A stretch of 64,000 nucleotides of DNA, taken from assembly GCF_021117365.1 (NCBI RefSeq), contig NZ_CP088262.1, positions 62,001 to 126,000 on the forward strand, read 5' to 3'. The notes below the pieces were generated by a model. The model searched no databases. It was not told the origin of the DNA and saw only the letters and a program-made list of their open reading frames with translations. The stretch comes from Nocardioides sp. cx-173 (lineage in GTDB: Bacteria; Actinomycetota; Actinomycetes; Propionibacteriales; Nocardioidaceae). A program made the position numbers and the translations under genes. The stretch's first letter is position 1. Every line of letters begins with the position of its first letter. This document shows positions 8,396 through 17,678 of the stretch, one piece after another.

Positions 8396-9013
8396 ATGGA
8401 GGAGCCGCACGCACCCATGCCCGGGGCCGAGGGCCTGGCCGAGCCGATGCGCTCGCGCTGGAGCCCCAGCATCTTCGACGCGCACCACCGCCTGGGCGCC
8501 GGCGACATCGAGACGCTGCTCCACGCCGCGCAGTGGGCGCCCAGCTGGGGCAACCGCCAGCCGTGGGCGCTCCTGGTCGCGGAGCGGGGCTCGGCCGGCC
8601 ACGCCGTTCTGGTGCGCCACCTCAGCCGCGGCAACTCCGGCTGGGTGCCTCGCGCGAGCGCCGTGTTCGTGACGGCCAGCCAGGTCGCCCCCGACCCCGA
8701 CGGGCACGGCGGCGACAGCCCGGACCACGCCTGCCACGACCTCGGCCAGGCCGCCGCCCACCTCACGCTCCAGGCACAGGCGATGGGGCTGCACGCGCAC
8801 CAGTTCGCGGGCTTCGACCGGGCGGCGGTGCACGACGAGCTGGGGGTCCCCGCCTGGTACCGCGTCCTGACCGGGATCGCGGTCGGCGTGCGCGGCGAGC
8901 CCGCGGAGGTCCCCGAGCGCGACCGCGACCGGGAGCAGAAGGTGCGCCGCCGCCGCGAGCTCGACACGTTCGCGTGGGGCTCGCATTGGGGCCGGCCGTG
9001 GAGCGGCTCGTGA
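8396..9013 (+). CDS. Nitroreductase-family protein
   Basis: 205 residues of the FMN-dependent nitroreductase fold. The N-terminal motif HRLGAGDIETLLHAAQWAPS followed by WGNRQPW is the classic FMN-binding opening, and HDLGQAAAHLTLQAQAMGLHAHQF matches the dimer-interface helix. Physiological substrate unknown; such enzymes reduce nitro compounds, quinones or flavins with NAD(P)H. A -10-like GATACT ends 7 nt before the ATG, suggesting a leaderless transcript. Divergent from the SpoIIE phosphatase gene. Confidence 0.87.
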   Translation: MEEPHAPMPGAEGLAEPMRSRWSPSIFDAHHRLGAGDIETLLHAAQWAPSWGNRQPWALLVAERGSAGHAVLVRHLSRGNSGWVPRASAVFVTASQVAPDPDGHGGDSPDHACHDLGQAAAHLTLQAQAMGLHAHQFAGFDRAAVHDELGVPAWYRVLTGIAVGVRGEPAEVPERDRDREQKVRRRRELDTFAWGSHWGRPWSGS

Positions 9014-9657
9014 GCCGGCGCACCAAGAGCCTCCTGCTGCTGGCGGTGGTGGCACTGCTGGTCAACCTGCCGATCGCCCACAGCACCTGGACGGGGTGGC
9101 GCGTGGACCGCGACGGCGAGGACGTGCGCGCGACGGTCACCGGCACCCAGCTCGTCGCCGACGACGGCGGCTACCTCGTGGAGTTCCAGATGCCGGAGGA
9201 CATCGACCCCGACGAGTCCGTGTGGGTCGCCCAGGTCGACCGGGCGACGTACGACGAGGCGATCGCGAGCGCGCAGATCGGCGTCCGCGTGCTGCGCGAC
9301 GACCCGTCGGCGTACACCGTGGAGGGGCAGGTGACCTCGCGGGTCGGGCTGGTGGTCATGGGCCTGGTGGACCTGCTGCTGATCCTGGCCGCCGTCCTGC
9401 TGTGGCGCGGACGCGGCCGCGCGGGGCACGCGCTGGTGCTGAGGGCGACCGCCGACGTGGAGCGCACCCGGCCCGGCCCCGGGATCGAGAAGCAGCACGA
9501 CGGGCAGTACGTCGTGAGCGGCGACGTCGTCTCGCTGGAGGCCGACCGGATCGTGCTCGACGTGGAGGGGCGCGAGGTGACCGTGCTGCTCGAGGGGCAT
9601 CGCAACCCGGTCGGCTACCAGCAGCCCGCGCGTGCCACCGGTCACCTCGTGGGTTGA
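9010..9657 (+). CDS. Conserved membrane protein of unknown function
   Basis: About 215 residues from the GTG at 9010, which overlaps the nitroreductase stop codon (GTGA), so the two are translationally coupled. One transmembrane helix lies at the N-terminus (SLLLLAVVALLVNLPIA) and a second in the middle (LVVMGLVDLLLILAAVLLW). The stretch between them is probably extracytoplasmic and the C-terminal third cytoplasmic. No family motif was recognised. A role with the nitroreductase is possible only from the overlap. Confidence 0.75.
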   Translation: MSRRTKSLLLLAVVALLVNLPIAHSTWTGWRVDRDGEDVRATVTGTQLVADDGGYLVEFQMPEDIDPDESVWVAQVDRATYDEAIASAQIGVRVLRDDPSAYTVEGQVTSRVGLVVMGLVDLLLILAAVLLWRGRGRAGHALVLRATADVERTRPGPGIEKQHDGQYVVSGDVVSLEADRIVLDVEGREVTVLLEGHRNPVGYQQPARATGHLVG

Positions 9658-9685
9658 GTGACCCGTGGTTGGGGAATCGGGGAGC

Positions 9686-10168
9686 ATGGGCACTCTCCAG
9701 GACTTCTCCGCCACGGGGATCGACGGTCAGGACGTCGACCTCGCGGCGTACGCAGGGCAGGTCGTGCTGGTCGTCAACACCGCCTCGCAGTGCGGCTTCA
9801 CCCCGCAGTACCAGGGGCTGCAGGAGCTGCACATCCGCTACGGCGCTCAGGGCTTCGCGGTCCTCGGCTTCCCGTGCGACCAGTTCCGCCACCAGGAGCC
9901 GGGCGACGACGCGGAGATCGCCGGGTTCTGCGAGCGCAACTTCGGGGTCACCTTCCCGCTCTTCAGCAAGGTGGAGGTCAACGGCGACGACGCCCACCCC
10001 GTCTTCCAGTGGCTGCGCGCGGAGAAGGGCGGGTTGCTCGGCAGCAGGATCAAGTGGAACTTCACCAAGTTCCTGGTCGGTCGCGACGGCCGGGTCATCG
10101 GCCGCTACTCGCCGACCACCGCGCCGGAGAAGATCAGCGGCGACATCGAGAAGGCGCTGGCCGCCTGA
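9686..10168 (+). CDS. Glutathione peroxidase-family thiol peroxidase
   Basis: About 160 residues. Catalytic cysteine in NTASQCGFTPQYQGLQ, second motif FPCDQFRHQEPG and the WNFTKFLV motif carrying the active-site Trp and Asn. Actinomycetes generally lack glutathione, so enzymes of this type usually use thioredoxin or mycothiol-linked donors (family knowledge). The start is the ATG at 9686 (GGGGAG just upstream); an in-frame GTG at 9665 is less likely. A paralogue occurs at 59379-59867. Stop codon overlaps the next gene's start (TGATG). Confidence 0.92.
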   Translation: MGTLQDFSATGIDGQDVDLAAYAGQVVLVVNTASQCGFTPQYQGLQELHIRYGAQGFAVLGFPCDQFRHQEPGDDAEIAGFCERNFGVTFPLFSKVEVNGDDAHPVFQWLRAEKGGLLGSRIKWNFTKFLVGRDGRVIGRYSPTTAPEKISGDIEKALAA

Positions 10169-10635
10169 TGGCCGTCTTCTCCGCGACGACCACGGCCGAG
10201 GCCGTCGTGCCCCACCAGCGCTCGTCGATCTGGGACGCGCTCATCGACCCGGCGCTGGTCGGGCGGATGACGCCGTTCGTCAAGCGGATCGAGGACCGCG
10301 GCGAACACTGGGTGTGGTCGATGGCCGGTCTCGAGGTGCTCGGCGCCGGCTTCTCGCCGACGTTCACCGAGCGGATGACGCTCAAGGAGCAGGAGCGCAT
10401 CGAGTTCCACCACGACCCGGCTGCCGGCGCCAAGGAGCGCGCCGGCGTGACGGGCTGGTACGACTTGCGCGAGGTCGACGGCGGCACCCGCCTCGAGACC
10501 AGCATGGAGATCTGCGTCAGCCTGCCGCTGCCCCGCGCCGCCGGCCCCGCCGTCCGTACCGCCATGAAGGGCGTCATGGCCACCATGGGCGATCGGTTCG
10601 CGAAGAACCTGCTCGAGCATCTGGCGAAGGGCTGA
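10168..10635 (+). CDS. SRPBCC-family protein
   Basis: About 155 residues. The pattern VPHQRSSIWDALIDPALVGR, a central beta-rich segment (GFSPTFTERMTLKEQERIEF) and a long C-terminal helix fit the START/SRPBCC (polyketide cyclase/Bet v1-like) fold, which binds hydrophobic ligands. Start ATG at 10168 overlaps the peroxidase stop (TGATG), so both are on one transcript. The true ligand cannot be inferred. Confidence 0.78.
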   Translation: MAVFSATTTAEAVVPHQRSSIWDALIDPALVGRMTPFVKRIEDRGEHWVWSMAGLEVLGAGFSPTFTERMTLKEQERIEFHHDPAAGAKERAGVTGWYDLREVDGGTRLETSMEICVSLPLPRAAGPAVRTAMKGVMATMGDRFAKNLLEHLAKG

Positions 10636-10637
10636 GG

Positions 10638-10741
10638 CTGCAGCAGGGTTATCAGCAGATGCTGATATCCCTGCCGTTCTGGGGCAGAAAAGCGGCCCAG
10701 AAGGTCAGGGAAATCGCCAGAAGCGCGGGGTACGCCGAGCG
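10638..10741. repeat. 104-bp direct repeat, copy 1
   Basis: First of two 104-bp units 144 bp apart, identical at about 95 of 104 positions by eye. It opens with CTGCAG, then an inverted repeat (CAGGGTTATCAGCA, 2-nt gap, TGCTGATATCCCTG, one mismatch), then a conserved single-stranded-looking block GTCAGGGAAATCGCCAGAAG. A further arm pair TTCTGGG/CCCAGAA is present here. Located in the 300-bp gap between the SRPBCC gene and mmpL; no gene is visible in that gap. Confidence 0.9.
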
Positions 10742-10781
10742 CGCACGGTGGTCTCGCCGGCGAGCTCGCCTCGGGGCTGAG

Positions 10782-10885
10782 CTGCAGCAGGGTTATCAGC
10801 AGATGCTGATAACCCTGCCGTTCCGGCCCAGAAAACCGGCCCAGAACGTCAGGGAAATCGCCAGAAGCACCCGGTACGCCGAGCG
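10782..10885. repeat. 104-bp direct repeat, copy 2
   Basis: Second unit, with a perfect inverted repeat: CAGGGTTATCAGCA and TGCTGATAACCCTG around GA. The same downstream block GTCAGGGAAATCGCCAGAAG is present. Nearly all of the nine differences from copy 1 would change the amino acid in the one shared open frame, so the unit is not under protein-coding selection. Function unknown; see findings. Confidence 0.9.
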
Positions 10886-10935
10886 GGCGGGCCCCAGCAT
10901 CCGCTGAGGTCCGCCCGCTCGAGGGTCGCTCCGCC

Positions 10936-13296
10936 TCAGACGCGCGTGGTGCTCTCGCTGTCGAGTCCGCCGCGTCCGCCGAGTCCGCCGCGTCCGCCGA
11001 GCTCGCCGACCTCGTCCTCGGTGCTGCCGCCGTTGAGGTGCGGGCGGACCAACTGCTCGCCCTCGACGTCGACGTTGGGCAGCAGGCGGTCGAGCCAGGC
11101 CGGCAGCCACCAGGCCTTCTCGTGCAGGAGGTACATCAGCGCCGGGATCAGGGTCATCCGCACGATGAACGCGTCGAACAGGACCGCGACCGCGAGCGCG
11201 AAGCCCATCGACTTGATGATCGGCTCGTCGATCAGGATGAACGCCGCGAACACCGAGATCATGATGACGCCGGCCGCCGCGACCACACGGGCGCTGTTGC
11301 GGAAGCCGTCGACGACCGCGTCGTGGGTCGACATGCCGTGCACGTGCGCCTCGCGCATCCGGGTGACCAGGAAGACCTGGTAGTCCATCGCGAGGCCGAA
11401 CACCAGACCGATCAGGAAGATCGGCATGAAGCTGACGATCGGCTGCCCCTCCACGATCCCGAACATGCCGTCCTGGAACACCGCCACGGTGACCCCGAGC
11501 GTCGCCAGCACCGAGAGCAGGAAGCCCAGCGTGGCGGTCAGCGGCACGAGCAGCGAGCGGAAGACCAGGGTCAGCAGCAGGAACGCGAGCCCGACGACGA
11601 CCGCGAGGTAGACCGGCAGCGCGTCGCTGAGCCGCTCGGAGACGTCGGTGGTGATGGCGGTCAGGCCGGTCACCCCGGTCGTCGTACCGGTCTGCTCCTC
11701 GATGTCGCCCTGCCCGTCGCGCAGGGCGGTGAGCAGGTCCTCGGTGGCGGTGTCCTCGGGACCCGACTCGGGGGTGATCAGAACCGAGGCGCCGGTGCCC
11801 TGCTTGTTCATCCCGACCACCTGGGCGTTCTGGACGTCGTCCAGGCCGGCGGCCCATCCGGCGACCTCGCCGAACGCCGCCGGACGGTCCGCCTCAGGTA
11901 CGTCGCGGGCGTCGACCACCATGATCATTGGGGCGTCGCGACCCGGGCCGAACGCGTCGGCGACCAGGTCGGAGGCCTGGCGCTGCGTGGAGTCGGTGGA
12001 CGCCGTGCTGTCGCTCGGGAAGGCGAGGTGCAGGTTGCTCAGGGGTACGGCGAGCACGCCGAGGCCGACGACGACCAGGACCACGACCGCGATCGGGGCG
12101 CGCGCGATGAGGCGCGCCCAGCGGACGCCGTTGTTGAGGATCAGGCCGTCCTCGTCGCGCTTCGGGCGGTAGTGGCGGACCCGGCCGCCGAACGCCTTCG
12201 CCTTGGTCATGCCCAGCAGAGCCGGCAGCAGCGTGAGCGCGACGAGCACCGAGATGAGGACGGTGGCCGCTGCGGCGAGACCCATGCTCGCCAGGAAGGG
12301 GATGCGGACGACGAGCAGCGCGGCCAGCGCGATGATCACGGTCAGCCCGGCGAAGACCACCGCGGACCCGGCCGTGCCCACCGCGATGCCGACCGCCTCC
12401 TCGCGGTCGTCGGTGTGGTGCAGCTCGCTGCGGTAGCGCGCCAGGATGAACAGCGCGTAGTCGATCCCCACCGCGAGCCCGATCATGGTGGCGAGCATGG
12501 GCGTGGTCGAGCCGATGTCGGTGAACGCCGTCATGGCCGTGACGCCCATGATCCCGAGCCCGACGCCGATCAGGGCGGTGAGGATCGGCAGGCCCGCCGC
12601 AACGAGCGAGCCGAACGTGAGGATCAGCACGAGCAGTGCGACCGCGATGCCGATCAGCTCAGACGTGCCGCCGATCTCGGGGAAGCCGGTGGTGCCGGAG
12701 CCGTTGGCCTCGACGGTCAGGCCATCGTCGTCGGCCTCGTCCATGACGTCCATGAGCGCGTCGATCGTGGCGGGCTTCACGTCGGTCACCGCGTCGACGT
12801 CGAAGTCCCAGGTGATGATGCCGACCCGGCCGTCCTCGCTCAGCGGCGAGAGGGCGGCGGCGTTGGCGCGGGCGTCCGCCACCGGGGAGCCGGCCTCCTT
12901 CGCGGCCTTCACCAGCGCGTCCTCCTGCGCCTGCGCGGCCTCGACCGGCCCGGCCAGCGGGGCGTCGGGCATCTGCGGCAGCTTGCCGAGGTCCGCGACG
13001 AGGGCCTGGACCTGCTCGGCGTACTCCGGGTCGGACAGCGTGCTGCCCTCGGGCGCCGCCACGACGACCTTCACGGTCGCCTGGTCGAAGGCGTCGACTG
13101 CGTCGGGGAACAGCTCGGCCTGGAGGTCCGCGGCCTTCTCAGAAGGGATGCCGGGGATCGAGAACGCGTCGGTCATCGGCTTCGACATCGTCGTGGCGAA
13201 CGCGCCGACGGCAAGCACGGCGATGATCCAGCCGGTGAGGAAGAGCGGCCAGCGGCGGAAGGCCGTCTTGCCGAGGCGGTACAGCACGGTGGCCAT
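10936..13296 (-). CDS. MmpL/RND-family membrane transporter
   Basis: 786 residues with the MmpL layout: a helix at the N-terminus (WPLFLTGWIIAVLAVGAF), a large extracytoplasmic domain (about residues 35-190), five or six helices, a second extracytoplasmic domain and a second helical bundle. Diagnostic segments are VGIDYALFILARYRSE and the second-half equivalent GLAMDYQVFLVTRMREAHV. MmpL proteins export lipids or siderophores, or act as drug pumps. Start ATG 13296 has AGGAG upstream. The tail contains a Gly-Arg-Gly-Gly-Leu tandem repeat encoded by 10963-10998. Downstream of, and probably co-transcribed with, the tetR gene at 13357. Confidence 0.92.
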   Translation of the reverse strand: MATVLYRLGKTAFRRWPLFLTGWIIAVLAVGAFATTMSKPMTDAFSIPGIPSEKAADLQAELFPDAVDAFDQATVKVVVAAPEGSTLSDPEYAEQVQALVADLGKLPQMPDAPLAGPVEAAQAQEDALVKAAKEAGSPVADARANAAALSPLSEDGRVGIITWDFDVDAVTDVKPATIDALMDVMDEADDDGLTVEANGSGTTGFPEIGGTSELIGIAVALLVLILTFGSLVAAGLPILTALIGVGLGIMGVTAMTAFTDIGSTTPMLATMIGLAVGIDYALFILARYRSELHHTDDREEAVGIAVGTAGSAVVFAGLTVIIALAALLVVRIPFLASMGLAAAATVLISVLVALTLLPALLGMTKAKAFGGRVRHYRPKRDEDGLILNNGVRWARLIARAPIAVVVLVVVGLGVLAVPLSNLHLAFPSDSTASTDSTQRQASDLVADAFGPGRDAPMIMVVDARDVPEADRPAAFGEVAGWAAGLDDVQNAQVVGMNKQGTGASVLITPESGPEDTATEDLLTALRDGQGDIEEQTGTTTGVTGLTAITTDVSERLSDALPVYLAVVVGLAFLLLTLVFRSLLVPLTATLGFLLSVLATLGVTVAVFQDGMFGIVEGQPIVSFMPIFLIGLVFGLAMDYQVFLVTRMREAHVHGMSTHDAVVDGFRNSARVVAAAGVIMISVFAAFILIDEPIIKSMGFALAVAVLFDAFIVRMTLIPALMYLLHEKAWWLPAWLDRLLPNVDVEGEQLVRPHLNGGSTEDEVGELGGRGGLGGRGGLDSESTTRV
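10963..10998. repeat. Tandem 18-bp repeat inside mmpL 3' end
   Basis: Two perfect 18-bp units, GAGTCCGCCGCGTCCGCC, at 10963-10980 and 10981-10998, each made of two near-identical 9-mers. They encode the repeated GGRGGL tail of the MmpL protein on the minus strand; copy number may vary between strains (inference). Confidence 0.85.
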
Positions 13297-13356
13297 GGGG
13301 GGACTCCTGGTTCGAGGCGGGGAAGGGGGAAGGAGGAAGTGGTCTGGGTACGGCGG

Positions 13357-13953
13357 TCAGGCGAAGAGCTCGCGCGCCGCGCGCAGGTTCGCGGTGAAGT
13401 CGTCGGGCAGCGAGCGGGCGGGGTCGATCTCGGTGAAGGGAAGGCAGCAGTCGAAGATCGTCACGAGCAGCCGGATGACCAGCCGCGCGCGCTCGGCCCC
13501 GAAGCCGACGCCCTCGCGGGCCAGGATCATGTCGACGAAGTCCGAGGTGATCTCCTCGAAACGCTCGTGGACGGCGAGGATCAGCCGCGGGTTGGCGAGG
13601 ACGACCTGGCGGCCGGCCTCCATCCGCTCCCGATCGATCTCGGTGTCGTCGAGAATCACCCGGACCAGCTCGCCCAGGTCCTCGACGAGCTGGCCGTGCG
13701 GCCCCCCGCTGAGGAAGGTCGCCACGACCGCCGGCGGGATCTCCGGCGGCTTGCCCAGCACGGCGTCGATCTTGCTGGGGAAGTAGTTGAACAGGGTCCG
13801 GCGCGACAGCTCGGCGGCCTCCGCGAGCTCGTCCATCGTGAAGCCGTCCAGGCCGCGCTCGTTGGTGAGCCGCTGCGCGCACGCCGTGATGCGGCGCTCG
13901 GTCTCGAGGCGCCGCCTCTCCCGCAGCGTTGCACTTTCTTCCACGGAGTGCAT
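13357..13953 (-). CDS. TetR-family regulator of the mmpL operon
   Basis: About 198 residues. The HTH reads ETERRITACAQRLTNERGLD, GFTMDELAEAAELSRRTLFNYF and SKIDAVLG, the usual TetR opening. The C-terminal domain contains the unusual hydrophobic-Cys segment LVTIFDCCLPFTEID. It lies 60 bp upstream of mmpL on the same strand, so it probably represses its own operon. A perfect 9-4-9 inverted repeat covers the proposed start codon (ATG at 13953), the expected position for autorepression. If transcription begins inside this repeat the true start might be slightly different. Confidence 0.9.
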   Translation of the reverse strand: MHSVEESATLRERRRLETERRITACAQRLTNERGLDGFTMDELAEAAELSRRTLFNYFPSKIDAVLGKPPEIPPAVVATFLSGGPHGQLVEDLGELVRVILDDTEIDRERMEAGRQVVLANPRLILAVHERFEEITSDFVDMILAREGVGFGAERARLVIRLLVTIFDCCLPFTEIDPARSLPDDFTANLRAARELFA

Positions 13954-13965
13954 TCTTGCACTCCG
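13944..13965. promoter_or_regulatory. Putative TetR operator over the tetR-mmpL start
   Basis: Perfect inverted repeat CGGAGTGCA (13944-13952), TTCT, TGCACTCCG (13957-13965). A related GTGCAC occurs at 13975-13980. The position over the first codon of the tetR gene and the symmetry fit a TetR dimer site (inference). Confidence 0.72.
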
Positions 13966-14061
13966 GTCCCAATAGTGCACAAATGTGGTGCCCGTCACGT
14001 CCGGCGCGGGGGCGCGCCTTGTGACTTGCCCGTAACCGGCGCGGGGGAGCAGGGTGACGAG

Positions 14062-15450
<1,389 letters not shown>

Positions 15451-15453
15451 GGC

Positions 15454-16086
15454 TCAGCGCGACGACATCGTCTCGGGGTCGCGGTAGCGCACGGTGGACC
15501 GCAGCGCCGCCTCGCGCAGCGCGCGCTCCTCGGCGCGCACCTGCACCGCGTACGGGTGGGCGGCGTACACGACCGTGACCTCGAACCCGCCCGACGGCAG
15601 CTCGCGCCGCCACTCGTGGCGCAGCGGGGTGCCGTCCTTCGCCTTCACCGTCCGCCGCTGCCCATCGGCGTACTCGAGCTCGAGGGCCGCGCGCCCGACC
15701 TTGCCCGAGGCCAGCTCGCTGTAGGTGATGACGATCGGGGAGCCGGTGATCTCGAACTCGCACTCCCACATCGTCCGGCGGCCCAGCTCGCGGTGCTGGG
15801 CGCGGACGTCGCGGCAGTCGTCGCTCCCGGGACGGAACGAGGGGAACACCCAGCGCAGCCCGCGCGGCCCCGTCGGCATGCCGCAGTCGCCCGCGTCGTC
15901 GACCTGCGCGCCGTCCCAGCAGAGGGTGGACGCCTCGGCAGCGTCGGTGTCGGGCAGCTCGGCCCAGAGCAGCTGGGCGCCCAGGGCGGCGGTCACGACG
16001 AGGGCGACCGCCAGCGGCAGGACCACGAGCGAGGTGCGCCCGCGCGCGAGTCGGCGCAGAGTCCGGTCGCCTGGCTCCTCGGTCAT
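15454..16086 (-). CDS. Membrane-anchored extracytoplasmic protein, unknown function
   Basis: About 210 residues. A basic N-terminus is followed by one transmembrane helix (VVLPLAVALVVTAALGAQLLW, about 22-42) and a beta-rich, probably extracytoplasmic domain with four cysteines (STLCWDG, DDAGDCGMP, SDDCRD, MWECEFE) that may form two disulphides. No family recognised. Start ATG 16086 with AGGTGGG upstream. Convergent with malic enzyme. Confidence 0.75.
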   Translation of the reverse strand: MTEEPGDRTLRRLARGRTSLVVLPLAVALVVTAALGAQLLWAELPDTDAAEASTLCWDGAQVDDAGDCGMPTGPRGLRWVFPSFRPGSDDCRDVRAQHRELGRRTMWECEFEITGSPIVITYSELASGKVGRAALELEYADGQRRTVKAKDGTPLRHEWRRELPSGGFEVTVVYAAHPYAVQVRAEERALREAALRSTVRYRDPETMSSR

Positions 16087-16231
16087 CGCCCACCTCGTCT
16101 CGCTCGCTCGCGTCATTGTGAACCCGTTGCGGGGCGGTGGACAGGTTTCCGGGGGTTTCTCGCGGTGGGGTGTTGCCTGCGGGCGTTCCGTGTGAGCCTG
16201 GGCTCCCCGCTCCGCCCCTTGGGAGGCTCTT

Positions 16232-17566
16232 GTGCGCACTGTGTGGCTGGTCCTGCTGATGGCACTCACTCCCCTCGCCTGGGGCCCGGTCGCCGACGCC
16301 GCGCCCGGGGGAGGCAGTGAGCGGCCCGGCAGTGAGCGACCAGGCGCCCGCTGGTGTGCGGGAGAGCGCGCCACGATCGTCGGCAAGAACAGGGGCGACG
16401 GTGTCCTGGAGGGCACCGCGGGTCGCGACGTCATCGTGACCGACGGGGCGCGGATCACGCGGGGTCGGGGCGGCAACGACCTCATCTGCGTGGCGGGCGG
16501 CCGGTGGTCGGAGCGCCTCGTCTCCGGCGGTGTCGGCAAGGACCGCATCCTGGTGAACCAGAGGCGCGCACACCTCCACATCTGGCCAGGTCCCGGCAAC
16601 GACGTCGTCAGAGGCGGGGCCGGCCCCGAGCGGATCCTCCAGTGGGGCGCGCAGCTCGGGCGCGACGTCCTGCGGCTGGGTGCGGGCAACGACGTCGTCG
16701 ACTACCGCACGAGTGCGCGCTCGAGGGACGCGATCTACCTGGGTCCCGGTGCGGACCAGGCGTTCTGCATGCTGACCTGCCCTTTCCCGGCGGGCGGCGC
16801 GCGCTTCGCGGGCGGCCCCGGTCGCGACTCCCTCGACCTGGAGGACGGTCCCGGCGCCCTGTCCCGGGTCCGGTTCGATATGGCGGCCGCGGCGGTGACG
16901 TCGAACCTCGGGACGATCCACGTCCCCGGCATCGAGGACACCAGCTTCTCGTCGCGTAGCGACGACGTGGTGGGCAGCTATCGAGGCACCGAGGGCGACG
17001 ACCGGTTCGCCTACCTGTCGGGAGACTTCTCCTCCGTCGTGCTGGGCGGAGGAGACGACGAGGTGTTCCCGCCTCATGGCAACAAGCTGGGCGACACCCT
17101 GGAAGGCGGCCCGGGCTCCGACCTGCTCCGGCTCCCGGAGTACGGGGCGATCACTGCCGACCTCACGTCCGGGACGGCGAGCCGGGACGCGGGCCCCGAC
17201 CGCTCTGAGTGGTTCTTCGGCGGGTTCGAGAACATCGAGGCCCTGGGGTCCACGAGCGCGACCATCACCGGGACCACCGGCCCGAACGTGATCTACGTCG
17301 GCGGGTGCTCGGTCGAGGTGAATGCGGGTGGCGGCGACGACACCGTCTCCTTCAAGGAGTATCGCGAAACCGGCGACTCCATGGCCGGTGTGTCGTGCGA
17401 CAACCGGCCCTCCGGGTGGGAGCTGAACGGTGAGGACGGTGACGACCTCCTCGTCAGCTGGTACCTCGACGATGTCCTCGTGGGCGGTCCGGGCACGGAC
17501 ACCGCCGACGGCCGCGGCGGCGAGGACAGCTGCGAGGCCGAGAACGAGGTCGCCTGCGAGTCCTGA
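16232..17566 (+). CDS. Secreted calcium-binding-repeat (RTX-like) protein
   Basis: 444 residues. Sec signal peptide (VWLVLLMALTPLAWGPVADA, cleavage near AAP). The body has degenerate haemolysin-type repeats: GRGGNDLI, GPGNDVVRGGAGPERI, LGAGNDVVDY, GGGDDEVF, GEDGDDLLVSW and VGGPGTDTADGRGGEDSC. Such nonapeptide repeats form Ca-binding parallel beta-rolls. No catalytic domain is visible; an extracellular structural or binding role is likely. Start GTG 16232, GGGAGG upstream. Predicted Sec export and no type I secretion genes nearby, so it is not a classic RTX toxin. Confidence 0.82.
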   Translation: MRTVWLVLLMALTPLAWGPVADAAPGGGSERPGSERPGARWCAGERATIVGKNRGDGVLEGTAGRDVIVTDGARITRGRGGNDLICVAGGRWSERLVSGGVGKDRILVNQRRAHLHIWPGPGNDVVRGGAGPERILQWGAQLGRDVLRLGAGNDVVDYRTSARSRDAIYLGPGADQAFCMLTCPFPAGGARFAGGPGRDSLDLEDGPGALSRVRFDMAAAAVTSNLGTIHVPGIEDTSFSSRSDDVVGSYRGTEGDDRFAYLSGDFSSVVLGGGDDEVFPPHGNKLGDTLEGGPGSDLLRLPEYGAITADLTSGTASRDAGPDRSEWFFGGFENIEALGSTSATITGTTGPNVIYVGGCSVEVNAGGGDDTVSFKEYRETGDSMAGVSCDNRPSGWELNGEDGDDLLVSWYLDDVLVGGPGTDTADGRGGEDSCEAENEVACES

Positions 17567-17678
17567 GGGCGATGAGTCCGGGGCGCGCGCCCGGTCAGAG
17601 CCGCTCCGGGATAAACCTGAGGCGGCCCGAGGGTGGCCGCGGCTAGTCTCCCGGGTCGACCCCGAAGGAGCTCCCCGC

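Noticed and set aside
7156..9714. Long minus-strand open frame across the phosphatase, nitroreductase and membrane-protein genes
   Set aside because: Shadow of three well-supported genes; the translation is rich in Arg, Ala and His with no family motif. The same reasoning removes frames at 282-1397, 21242-23263, 28650-30794 and 59945-62830.
10637..10907. Possible small repeat protein encoded by the duplicated 104-bp units
   Set aside because: An open frame exists through both units, but nearly all differences between the copies change amino acids and there is no plausible start or ribosome-binding site.
11038..14061. Very long plus-strand open frame upstream of malic enzyme
   Set aside because: It is the antisense of mmpL and tetR and has the low-complexity, charged composition produced by high-GC shadow frames; the malic enzyme proper begins at 14062.
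16232..17566. RTX toxin
   Set aside because: It has a Sec signal peptide, degenerate repeats, no toxin domain and no type I secretion genes nearby.
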